Assembly (NCBI GenBank): GCA_002366675.1 | Contig: DFBO01000171.1 | Coordinates: forward strand, 1 to 11,697 | Origin: Flavobacteriaceae bacterium UBA3078 | Lineage (GTDB): Bacteria; Bacteroidota; Bacteroidia; Flavobacteriales; Flavobacteriaceae | DNA: 11,697 bases | Direction of reading: 5' to 3' | Shown here: one piece after another, positions 1 to 5,934 of the stretch | How the letters are laid out: every line of letters starts with the position of its first letter | How positions within the stretch are numbered: the first letter of the stretch is position 1 | Notes under the pieces: generated by a model | The model's input: the letters and a program-made list of their open reading frames with translations, nothing else | Databases searched by the model: none | Told to the model about the DNA's origin: nothing | Program-made: the position numbers and the translations under genes

Positions 1-13
1 AAAATTAAAAACC

Positions 14-940
14 ATGAAACTAAAAGTTCTATTTGTTTTATTAATATGTAGTATATCTAGAATTTCTTCACAAGAAAATGTATATATAGCAGAAGATATT
101 TCAATCAATCAATTTATTGATGGTACATTATTAACTCCAACAAATAATCAAAATCCTCCTTTGGTAATTATTATTGGTGATTCTGGTCCTACAGATAGAA
201 ATGGTAATCAGAATTTTCAGAAAAATAATATCTTAAGAAAATTAGCCGAAGGGTTATCAAATAAAGGTATTGCTACATATAGATACGATAAACGCATAGT
301 AAAACAAATTAGAAAAGGACGAGTAGATAAGAACATTAATTTTAACAATTTTATTGCAGATGCTGATTCTATTGTTAATTACTTTTATGAAAAGAACCTT
401 TTTAAAGACATCTATATAATAGGTCATGGTCAAGGAAGTTTAGTTGGTATGCTGGCATCTAAAGAATTTGTTTCTGGTTTTGTTTCCATTGCTGGCTCAG
501 GAAAATCTATAGATCAGGTTATTTTAGAACAGATAGAACAAACTGTTCCTGGCTTAACCGAAGAGGCTATTGCTACATTTAATATTTTAAAAGAAGGTAA
601 AACCACACCTAACTATCCTCCTGCTCTAGAATCTATCTTTAGTTTAGAAAATCAAACTTTTATGAGTAGTTGGATTCAATATAATCCAGAAGAAAGCATT
701 TCAGAATTACAAATTCCCACTTTAATTATAAACGGAACTAAAGATTTACAGGTTCCTATTGAAGAAGCTCAACTCTTAAAAGATGCTTCACAAAACGGAC
801 AATTATTGATTATTGAAAACATGAACCATGTTCTATTTCCTATTCTTGGTGATGATCTTGAAAACTCAAAATCTTATAACGAATCTTTTAGAAAATTAAT
901 TCCAGAAATTATTCCAGCTATTTTAGAATTCTTAAAATAG
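14..940 (+). CDS. Secreted alpha/beta-hydrolase-like protein lacking the nucleophile serine
   Basis: 308 residues. An N-terminal signal peptide (about residues 1-20, hydrophobic core LFVLLICSI, likely cut after SSQ) points to export. The alpha/beta-hydrolase landmarks are present: a GDSGPTDRNGNQ loop at 55-66 where the oxyanion/HG loop normally lies, RYDKR at 90-94, the nucleophile elbow at 137-141, the acid loop NGTKDLQVP with Asp244, and the histidine loop with His272. The elbow reads GHGQG, not GHSQG: residue 139 is Gly (codon GGT, 428-430), where the paralogue at 2228-3163 has Ser (AGT). The HG of the oxyanion loop is also changed to GD. Hydrolysis by the usual serine mechanism is therefore unlikely, although fold, acid and histidine are kept. 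It may be a non-catalytic binding paralogue or a decaying copy; the open frame argues against advanced decay. The start fits the signal peptide. The gene is separated from the next operon by a hairpin at 966-991. Confidence 0.9.
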   Translation: MKLKVLFVLLICSISRISSQENVYIAEDISINQFIDGTLLTPTNNQNPPLVIIIGDSGPTDRNGNQNFQKNNILRKLAEGLSNKGIATYRYDKRIVKQIRKGRVDKNINFNNFIADADSIVNYFYEKNLFKDIYIIGHGQGSLVGMLASKEFVSGFVSIAGSGKSIDQVILEQIEQTVPGLTEEAIATFNILKEGKTTPNYPPALESIFSLENQTFMSSWIQYNPEESISELQIPTLIINGTKDLQVPIEEAQLLKDASQNGQLLIIENMNHVLFPILGDDLENSKSYNESFRKLIPEIIPAILEFLK

Positions 941-965
941 ACTTCATTCAATTTATTAAAAAAAG

Positions 966-991
966 AAAAGCGTCTGTAAACAGACGCTTTT
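966..991 (+). terminator. Hairpin after the first hydrolase-like gene
   Basis: A perfect 11-bp stem (966-976 with 981-991) closes a TAAA loop 26 bases past the stop codon. The T run on the plus side is only four bases. The A-rich left flank would give a better U tract on the minus strand, so it may work in both directions. Confidence 0.7.
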
Positions 992-1108
992 CCTAACTAA
1001 CCAACCAAAAATATGTATTACTACCTTTTTTAAAAGTAACCACACTCTTTAAAAAGTTTTGTGTAGTAAATCTTTGTATTATCTATAATTCAATCATCGT
1101 GCCAAACT

Positions 1109-1116
1109 TAATTTTG
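1109..1116 (+). promoter_or_regulatory. Candidate -7 promoter box for the SPFH operon
   Basis: TAATTTTG matches the Bacteroidota -7 consensus TAnnTTTG exactly and lies 76 bases before the SPFH start. I see no convincing -33 TTTG at 19-21 bases upstream. A near match (AATCTTTG) at 1069-1076 is an alternative. Confidence 0.35.
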
Positions 1117-1141
1117 TAGTTTATAAATTTATACATATCTT

Positions 1142-1164
1142 TATGATATCATTTTAATATCATA
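1142..1164. repeat. 8-bp inverted repeat in the SPFH leader, possible operator
   Basis: TATGATAT and ATATCATA (1142-1149 and 1157-1164) are perfect inverted copies separated by 7 bases. They lie between the candidate promoter and the SPFH start. Ribbon-helix-helix proteins bind such dyads and one is encoded at the end of this operon, but the region is AT-rich and chance is possible. Confidence 0.35.
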
Positions 1165-1192
1165 TTGAATTAAACAATTAAATTTTATACAC

Positions 1193-2053
1193 ATGAAAGA
1201 AGAAAAAAATATTGTCCCAGCTAACGGTTATTTAATGCTCTTAGTATTTATTATTTTATTTTTTGGAACAATAGCATTAGCAATAATTACAAAAAATCCT
1301 GAATACCTTTTATTTATTCCAGTTGCAATTTTTATTGCCATTGGTTTTATAATGGTTCAACCTAATAATTCTAGAGTTCTATTATTATTCGGAAAATATG
1401 TTGGATCAGTAAAGAAGAATGGCTTTTATTGGGTAAATCCTTTTTATACCAAGAAGAAAATATCACTTCGTGCAAGTAATTTTGATAGCGAACGCCTGAA
1501 AGTGAACGATAAACTTGGTAATCCTGTAATGATAAGTACCATACTTGTATGGAGAGTTCAAAACACTTACAAAGCAGCTTTTGATGTAGATAATTTTGAA
1601 AATTTTGTACGTGTACAAACAGATGCAGCAGTTAGAAAATTAGCTAGTATGTATCCTTATGATAATTTTGCTGACGAAGGCTTAACCGAAGACATTACAC
1701 TTCGTTCAAGTGTCAACGAAGTAAGTGAAGCTTTAGAAAAAGAAATTGAAGAACGCTTATCTATTGCGGGAATTGAAGTGCTTGAAGCCAGAATAGGATA
1801 TTTAGCTTATGCTCAAGAAATTGCAAATGCCATGTTAAAACGTCAACAAGCAACTGCCATTGTTGCAGCAAGACATAAAATTGTTGAAGGAGCTGTTAGT
1901 ATGGTAGAAATGGCACTAGATGAATTAGGAAAGAAGAATATTGTAGATTTAGACGATGAACGAAAAGCTGCAATGGTTAGTAACCTGATGGTCATTTTAT
2001 GTGGAGATAAAGATGCTTCACCTATTGTAAATGCAGGAACTTTAAATCACTAA
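1193..2053 (+). CDS. SPFH/band-7 domain membrane protein
   Basis: 286 residues. Two hydrophobic segments at about 13-32 and 38-54 form an N-terminal membrane anchor. The SPFH/PHB (stomatin/prohibitin) domain follows from about 58 to 200, starting NNSRVLLLFGKYVGSVKKNG. A helical, charge-rich stretch (about 175-245) fits the oligomerising coiled coil of the superfamily. The end (LCGDKDASPIVNAGTLNH) resembles, from memory, the C-terminus of a bacterial SPFH subfamily often encoded next to a small Arc-type protein. SPFH proteins form large membrane-bound rings or cages that organise membrane regions or chaperone partners; the partner here is unknown. It is the first gene of a four-gene operon; the DUF4177 gene follows after 14 bases. 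No NfeD-like partner is seen nearby, which separates it from the classic NfeD/SPFH pair. The family call is firm; the function is open. Confidence 0.92.
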   Translation: MKEEKNIVPANGYLMLLVFIILFFGTIALAIITKNPEYLLFIPVAIFIAIGFIMVQPNNSRVLLLFGKYVGSVKKNGFYWVNPFYTKKKISLRASNFDSERLKVNDKLGNPVMISTILVWRVQNTYKAAFDVDNFENFVRVQTDAAVRKLASMYPYDNFADEGLTEDITLRSSVNEVSEALEKEIEERLSIAGIEVLEARIGYLAYAQEIANAMLKRQQATAIVAARHKIVEGAVSMVEMALDELGKKNIVDLDDERKAAMVSNLMVILCGDKDASPIVNAGTLNH

Positions 2054-2067
2054 AAAACAATCAATAA

Positions 2068-2226
2068 ATGAAAGAATACAAAGTCATTAATTGGAAAATG
2101 GGGTTAAGCAAAAACAACGAACGTTTAGAAGACACTCTTAATCAACATGCTGTATCTGGTTGGAGTGTTATTCATATTGCAGAAAATTCAGCTAGAATAG
2201 TTTTAGAGCGAGATAAAAACAGATAA
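2068..2226 (+). CDS. DUF4177-like small protein
   Basis: 52 residues, starting MKEYKVINWKMG and ending ARIVLERDKNR. The pattern fits DUF4177: a first strand (EYKVI), a helix (ERLEDTLNQHAVSGW, 18-32), a second strand (SVIHIAE) and a third strand ending in the typical ILERxK-like tail (RIVLERDK). The GW before the second strand is a family hallmark. The biochemical role of DUF4177 is unknown. It has no signal peptide or membrane segment, so it is probably cytosolic. It starts 14 bases after the SPFH gene and stops one base before the next ATG at 2228, so translational coupling with both neighbours is likely. In comparable SPFH-Arc loci a small gene often sits between the two (recollection, not checked). 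Confidence 0.8.
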   Translation: MKEYKVINWKMGLSKNNERLEDTLNQHAVSGWSVIHIAENSARIVLERDKNR

Positions 2227-2227
2227 A

Positions 2228-3163
2228 ATGAAGCAAATTACAATATGCCTAGCGCTATTATTCAACGTATTGATGCTTTCACAAGAAAACATCATTTCAG
2301 AAGACATTTTAATAATGAATGATAGCATCAAGCTTCCTGGTACTTTGTCTTATAATGAAGAATTAAAAAGTCAGCCTTTAGTCATTTTTATACATGGCTC
2401 AGGAAATGTTGATAGAAATGGTAATCAAGCTGGAGTTAACATAAAAGCCAATTATATTAAGCAATTGTCTGATAGTTTAAATGTAAGAGGAATTGCCTTT
2501 TATAGATACGACAAACGTAATTCAACAGAAGAAAACGTAAAATTCATGATGGATGATTTGGATTTTTATCGTTTTGTTGATGATGCCAATTTAGCTATAA
2601 CAAAATTTAAAAATGACAATCGATTTTCTAGCATTACGTTAATTGGTCATAGTCAAGGATCTTTGGTTGCCATGTTAGCCTCGCAAGAAGATGTCGATAA
2701 ATATGTTTCTCTAGCTGGAATTAGTGAAGACATGGGAGATTTCATCATTAATAGCTACAAACAAGTTAGTGAAGACATGTCAGCCATGGCTAAAGAACAA
2801 ATAGATGAACTTAAAGAAACTGGAACCATAGAAAATGTAAATCCTGCTTTAGCACATTTATTTAGTAAGCAAAATCAACCATTTTTTATTACTTGGATGG
2901 CATATAACCCTTCAGTAGAGATAAATAAATTAGAGATTCCAGTACTTATTATTAATGGAACTAAAGACCTTCAGGTAAAAGTTGAAGAAGCTAATAAATT
3001 ACATGAAGCTAAACCAGATTCTGAATTAGTGATTATAGAAAGTATGAGTCATACTTTAAAAACCATTGAAAAGGATGAAGACAATATAAAATCATATTAT
3101 TCACCAGATTATCCATTATCTGATGAGTTAATACATATTCTTGAAGCTTTTATAAAAAAATAA
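2228..3163 (+). CDS. Secreted alpha/beta hydrolase with intact catalytic triad
   Basis: 311 residues. A signal peptide is visible (about 1-18, ITICLALLFNVLMLSQ), so it acts outside the cytoplasm, probably in the periplasm. Key motifs: oxyanion loop HGSG at 56-59 followed by DRNGNQ, RYDKR at 93-97, nucleophile elbow GHSQG with Ser142, acid Asp247 in NGTKDLQV, and His275 in SMSHTL. The GSGxxDRxGN signature marks a group of bacterial hydrolases annotated only as alpha/beta hydrolase or serine aminopeptidase-like; the substrate cannot be read from sequence. It is a paralogue of the protein at 14-940, sharing IGHxQGSLVxMLAS and INGTKDLQV, but keeps the serine. It begins one base after the DUF4177 stop and is followed after one base by the Arc-type gene, so it is firmly part of the SPFH operon. 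Confidence 0.93.
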   Translation: MKQITICLALLFNVLMLSQENIISEDILIMNDSIKLPGTLSYNEELKSQPLVIFIHGSGNVDRNGNQAGVNIKANYIKQLSDSLNVRGIAFYRYDKRNSTEENVKFMMDDLDFYRFVDDANLAITKFKNDNRFSSITLIGHSQGSLVAMLASQEDVDKYVSLAGISEDMGDFIINSYKQVSEDMSAMAKEQIDELKETGTIENVNPALAHLFSKQNQPFFITWMAYNPSVEINKLEIPVLIINGTKDLQVKVEEANKLHEAKPDSELVIIESMSHTLKTIEKDEDNIKSYYSPDYPLSDELIHILEAFIKK

Positions 3164-3164
3164 T

Positions 3165-3332
3165 ATGTCGAAAAAGAAAGCCTTTGCATTAAGAATAAAT
3201 GAAGAAATGCTCAAAGCTGTTGAAAAATGGGCTTCTGATGAGTTCAGGAGCACCAATGGACAGATTGAATGGATGCTTATGCAATATCTAAAAGAGCACA
3301 ACAGAGACCCGAAAAAAACAGAAAAAAAGTGA
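3165..3332 (+). CDS. Arc-type ribbon-helix-helix DNA-binding protein
   Basis: 55 residues. The layout is that of the Arc/MetJ fold: a basic N-terminus (MSKKK), a short strand AFALRI (residues 6-11) that would insert into the DNA major groove as a dimer, helix A (EEMLKAVEKWASDEF, 13-27), the RSTNGQ turn (29-34) and helix B (IEWMLMQYLKEH, 34-45), then a lysine-rich tail. The RSxNGQIE turn is typical of Arc-family repressors. It probably binds an operator, perhaps that of its own operon (an inverted repeat lies at 1142-1164), although RHH proteins linked to SPFH genes have no established target. It starts two bases after the hydrolase stop codon. Its last codons form the A-rich arm of the terminator at 3322-3354. 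Confidence 0.85.
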   Translation: MSKKKAFALRINEEMLKAVEKWASDEFRSTNGQIEWMLMQYLKEHNRDPKKTEKK

Positions 3333-3354
3333 CTTTAAAAAAGTCACTTTTTTT
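3322..3354 (+). terminator. Rho-independent terminator of the SPFH operon
   Basis: A perfect 15-bp stem (3322-3336 with 3340-3354) has a core AAGTGACTTT pairing with AAAGTCACTT, a 3-base loop and a run of seven T. The left arm covers the last codons and stop of the Arc-type gene. Confidence 0.85.
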
Positions 3355-3371
3355 ATACCCTTTTATTTTGG

Positions 3372-3379
3372 TATTTTGC
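3372..3379 (+). promoter_or_regulatory. Candidate -7 box for the DUF819 gene
   Basis: TATTTTGC is one base shorter than the TAnnTTTGC consensus and lies 18 bases before the ATG at 3398. It follows a terminator directly, so a promoter is expected here. The -33 element is not clear. Confidence 0.35.
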
Positions 3380-3397
3380 AACATCAAATTATAAAAC

Positions 3398-4708
3398 ATG
3401 CAACAAGCACCAATTTTTACAAACGATACAATTGTTTTTGGACTCCTAATGCTAACGTTAGGTTTTATTTTTTACACAGAATCAATAAAAACAGGTTTCT
3501 GGCCTAAATTTTATAAAATAGTCCCTGGATTGTTTATGGCTTATATGCTTCCTGCTCTATTAACTACTTTAGGAATTATTGCTCCAGAATGGCAAACCAC
3601 ATCAGATTCTGGTGAAGTTGTAGAGCACAGTACTAGTTTGTATTATGTTTCTAGTCGATATTTGTTACCAGCAGCTTTAGTACTCATGACTTTAAGTATC
3701 GACTTAAAAGCTGTATATAATTTAGGTTGGAAAGCTTTAGTAATGTTCTTAACAGGAACAGTTGGAATTATTATTGGAGGTCCAATTGCCATTCTATTAA
3801 TTTCTATGGTATCGCCAGATGTTGTTGGTGGTGTTGGTCCTGATGCTGTATGGAGAGGACTCTCTACATTAGCAGGAAGTTGGATTGGTGGTGGTGCAAA
3901 CCAAACTGCTATGCTTGAGATTTTTGAATATAATCAATCTGAATACGGTAAAATGGTATTTGTAGATATTGTGGTTGCCAATATTTGGATGGCAATTATA
4001 TTAATTGGAATTGGTAGATCTAAAGCTATAGATAAATGGCTTGGAGCAGATAACTCTGCCATTGAATCTTTAAAAGAGAAAGTCATTTCTTTTGCTAAAA
4101 GTGTCAATAGAAATCCTTCTTTAACAGATATTATGATTATTGTTGCCATTGCTTTTGGGACAGTTAGTTTATCTCATATTGGTGCAAATATTTTAGCACC
4201 ATATTTTGAAAGTGTTGTTAGTAATATTGAATCTAAAACGTTAAGAAACACCTTTACCTTTTTAGATTCTCAATTCTTCTGGATGATAAGTATTGCAACT
4301 CTTATAGCTATATTCTTATCATTTACAAAAGCTAAAAATTATGAAGGTGCTGGAGCCAGTAAATTTGGTAGCGTCTTTATTTATATTCTTGTAGCATCAA
4401 TAGGAATGAAAATAGATTTGATGTCTATTTTCGATAATCCTGGATTGATTGCTGTTGGTTTAATTTGGATGAGTATTCATGCCATTCTTTTAATTATTAT
4501 AGCAAAAATTATTAAAGCACCTTATTTCTTCTTAGCTGTTGGATCTCAGGCAAACGTTGGTGGAGCTGCCTCTGCTCCTATTGTAGCTTCTGCTTTTCAT
4601 CCATCTTTAGCAACTGTTGGTGTGCTTTTAGCTGTTTTTGGATATGCTATAGGAACCATTGCTGCAATTGGCTGTACCATTTTAATGAAATTAGCAGCTG
4701 GAGGTTAG
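3398..4708 (+). CDS. DUF819 family integral membrane protein, putative transporter
   Basis: 436 residues with around ten or more hydrophobic segments spread over the whole length (for example about 11-26, 40-60, 86-100, 112-136, 186-205, 243-258, 292-309, 325-338, 349-371, 404-430). It matches DUF819 (YjcL-like), a family whose substrate is not established. Two similar motifs lie in the two halves: LSIDLKAV at 99-106 and IGMKIDLMSI at 335-344; GSWIGGGANQTAM at 160-172 and GSQANVGGAASAPIV at 382-396. This internal duplication with Gly/Asn-rich breaks resembles the two-repeat, crossing-helix layout of cation-coupled secondary carriers, so ion-coupled transport is a reasonable inference. It stands alone on the plus strand after a terminator, 52 bases before the lipoprotein gene, and no metabolic neighbour suggests a substrate. 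Confidence 0.9.
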   Translation: MQQAPIFTNDTIVFGLLMLTLGFIFYTESIKTGFWPKFYKIVPGLFMAYMLPALLTTLGIIAPEWQTTSDSGEVVEHSTSLYYVSSRYLLPAALVLMTLSIDLKAVYNLGWKALVMFLTGTVGIIIGGPIAILLISMVSPDVVGGVGPDAVWRGLSTLAGSWIGGGANQTAMLEIFEYNQSEYGKMVFVDIVVANIWMAIILIGIGRSKAIDKWLGADNSAIESLKEKVISFAKSVNRNPSLTDIMIIVAIAFGTVSLSHIGANILAPYFESVVSNIESKTLRNTFTFLDSQFFWMISIATLIAIFLSFTKAKNYEGAGASKFGSVFIYILVASIGMKIDLMSIFDNPGLIAVGLIWMSIHAILLIIIAKIIKAPYFFLAVGSQANVGGAASAPIVASAFHPSLATVGVLLAVFGYAIGTIAAIGCTILMKLAAGG

Positions 4709-4728
4709 CATATATTTAATATTTATGT

Positions 4729-4736
4729 GATATTTG
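4729..4736 (+). promoter_or_regulatory. Candidate -7 box for the DUF4369 lipoprotein gene
   Basis: GATATTTG, followed by C, matches TAnnTTTG except for the first base and lies 24 bases before the ATG at 4761. A TTG in the same frame at 4734 lies inside this box, which argues against starting translation there. Confidence 0.35.
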
Positions 4737-4760
4737 CGCTGCAAAATTATAAATATTTAT

Positions 4761-5462
4761 ATGAAAAAGTTAAGCTTACTAGTTGTTCTAATTGCTTTAA
4801 TTTCTTGTGGAAAAGATTCAAATCCAGACCTGATTGTAAAAGGTCAAGTAAAAGGATTAAAAAAAGGAACTGTGTATCTTGAAAAGGAACAAGATTCTTC
4901 AATAATAATTGTTGATTCTGTATTTCTTAATGGCTCTTCGGAATTTGAATTAAAGACCAATCTAGAATCTCCTGAAGCTTTCTATCTTCGTTTAGATAAA
5001 AACAATAGTAATGAAACGAATACTAGAATTGTATTTTTTGCAGATAAAGGTATTACAGAAATTACTACTACTTTAAAAGAATTTGTTCCTAATGCCAAAA
5101 TTAATGGCTCTAAACAACAAAAACTTTACGAAGAATTTTTAAAGGTTACAGCTAGATATGAAGATAAAAATTTAGACTTAATCAAAGAAAGTTTTGATGC
5201 TAAAATTGCGAAAGACTCTTTAAGGATTGACACGAACAAGAAAGCTTTAGACAATTTATTAAAAAGCAGATATTTATATACTGTCAATTTTGCTATTACC
5301 AATAATGATAGTGAAGTTGCTCCATATTTAGCACTTACTGAGATATATGATGCTCAAACAAAGTGGTTAGATACAATCAATCAATCCTTAACACCTAAAG
5401 TTAGAGATTCAAAATATGGCAAATCATTAGAAGGTTATCTGAAAATTAGAAAGTCTGAATAA
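4761..5462 (+). CDS. DUF4369-domain lipoprotein without a thioredoxin domain
   Basis: 233 residues from the ATG at 4761. This start puts a lipoprotein signal (KKLSLLVVLIALISC) at the N-terminus, with lipobox LISC and Cys16 as the lipid-modified residue. An in-frame TTG start at 4734 would add nine residues and break that layout. The region at about 24-110 (VKGQVKGLKKGTVYLEK, DSVFLNGSSEFEL, AFYLRLD) fits DUF4369, the beta-sandwich that in Bacteroidota usually precedes a TlpA-like thioredoxin domain. Here the remaining part (about 120-233) is charged and helical, with no CxxC motif, so no thiol-disulfide activity is expected. It is an envelope protein of unknown role, possibly a binding or surface lipoprotein. 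It is followed by a strong terminator. Confidence 0.85.
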   Translation: MKKLSLLVVLIALISCGKDSNPDLIVKGQVKGLKKGTVYLEKEQDSSIIIVDSVFLNGSSEFELKTNLESPEAFYLRLDKNNSNETNTRIVFFADKGITEITTTLKEFVPNAKINGSKQQKLYEEFLKVTARYEDKNLDLIKESFDAKIAKDSLRIDTNKKALDNLLKSRYLYTVNFAITNNDSEVAPYLALTEIYDAQTKWLDTINQSLTPKVRDSKYGKSLEGYLKIRKSE

Positions 5463-5464
5463 CT

Positions 5465-5502
5465 AAAAAAGCCTCTCAAAAATTTTGAGAGGCTTTTTTT
5501 TT
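5465..5502. terminator. Bidirectional terminator between the lipoprotein gene and tRNA-Thr
   Basis: A GCCTCTC/GAGAGGC stem with A6 on the left, nine T on the right and an AT loop that can also pair. It ends transcripts from the plus-strand lipoprotein gene and, read in reverse, the minus-strand tRNA gene whose 3' end is at 5505. Confidence 0.9.
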
Positions 5503-5504
5503 AG

Positions 5505-5578
5505 AGCCGATGGAGGGACTCGAACCCACGACCTGCTGATTACAAATCAGCTGCTCTAGCCAGCTGAGCTACATCGGC
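5505..5578 (-). tRNA. tRNA-Thr (anticodon UGU)
   Basis: 74 bases that fold as a cloverleaf on the minus strand. The acceptor stem GCCGATG/CATCGGC has 7 pairs and the discriminator base is T. The D stem is GCTC/GAGC. The anticodon stem GCTGA/TCAGC holds the loop TTTGTAA, giving anticodon TGT, which reads ACA and probably other ACN threonine codons by wobble. The T arm is GTGGG, TTCGAGT, CCCTC with one T-T mismatch (positions 50-64 in tRNA numbering). CCA is not encoded. It has its own promoter at 5592-5622 and a terminator just downstream. Confidence 0.97.
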
Positions 5579-5591
5579 AAAAAACAGATTG

Positions 5592-5622
5592 CAAATATAT
5601 TTTTTAAAATAATATTTGCAAA
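5592..5622 (-). promoter_or_regulatory. Promoter of tRNA-Thr
   Basis: On the minus strand a -33 element TTTG (5622-5619) is followed after exactly 19 bases by TATATTTG (5599-5592), a perfect match to the Bacteroidota TTTG-N19-TAnnTTTG layout. The -7 box ends 13 bases before the tRNA 5' end. This is the best promoter in the window. Confidence 0.8.
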
Positions 5623-5634
5623 CTTATTCTAATT

Positions 5635-5904
5635 TTAACCTAGCTTATTAATTTTTTCAATTAAAGCTCTTCCTTTGTCTTCTAATTCTTTATTAATAGC
5701 TTTAAAATGTGCTTTTTTATCTTCTACTTTTCTATCGTTAACTTTAGTAATTAACTCATCAAAAGTAGATATAGCTTCATCTATAACTGCTTCACTTTTT
5801 TTAGTATCTTTATCTGTGTTTGAATATTCCCAAACATATACTGCTTCAATTATGTCTCCTAAAACATAATTGATGTCTTTCTTTAAATCTCTTTTATTTG
5901 CCAT
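5635..5904 (-). CDS. Small helical protein of unknown function
   Basis: 89 residues, starting MANKRDLKKDINYVLGDI and ending IEKINKLG. I do not recognise a named family. It is highly charged (many K, D, E), without signal peptide, membrane segment or cysteine, and looks almost fully alpha-helical, with helices at about 5-27, 35-57 and 62-87, so a small cytosolic helical bundle is likely. A reading frame on the opposite strand (5675-5869) overlaps it, but its composition is less protein-like. It starts 27 bases downstream of the manA stop, has a perfect -7 box at 5927-5934, and is followed by the tRNA promoter. It may be expressed both from its own promoter and by read-through from the idi-queD-manA operon. 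Confidence 0.75.
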   Translation of the reverse strand: MANKRDLKKDINYVLGDIIEAVYVWEYSNTDKDTKKSEAVIDEAISTFDELITKVNDRKVEDKKAHFKAINKELEDKGRALIEKINKLG

Positions 5905-5926
5905 TTTTTAATAATTTATTTAGGTA

Positions 5927-5934
5927 CAAAATTA
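5927..5934 (-). promoter_or_regulatory. Candidate -7 box overlapping the manA stop codon
   Basis: Read on the minus strand, TAATTTTG (5934-5927) fits TAnnTTTG exactly, and its first three bases are the TAA stop of manA. It lies 22 bases before the start of the 89-residue protein. No clear -33 element is seen within manA. Confidence 0.4.

Noticed and set aside
3934..4149. 71-codon minus-strand frame inside the DUF819 gene
   Set aside because: Hydrophobic only because it mirrors membrane-segment codons; no start signals or homology recognised.
4734..4760. Upstream TTG start for the DUF4369 lipoprotein
   Set aside because: It would put nine residues before the lipoprotein signal peptide and lies within the promoter-like box; the ATG at 4761 places the lipobox Cys at residue 16.
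5675..5869. 64-codon plus-strand frame opposite the small helical protein
   Set aside because: Serine/leucine-rich mirror of a Lys/Glu-rich gene; the minus-strand frame is longer and has a promoter-like box and a more protein-like composition.
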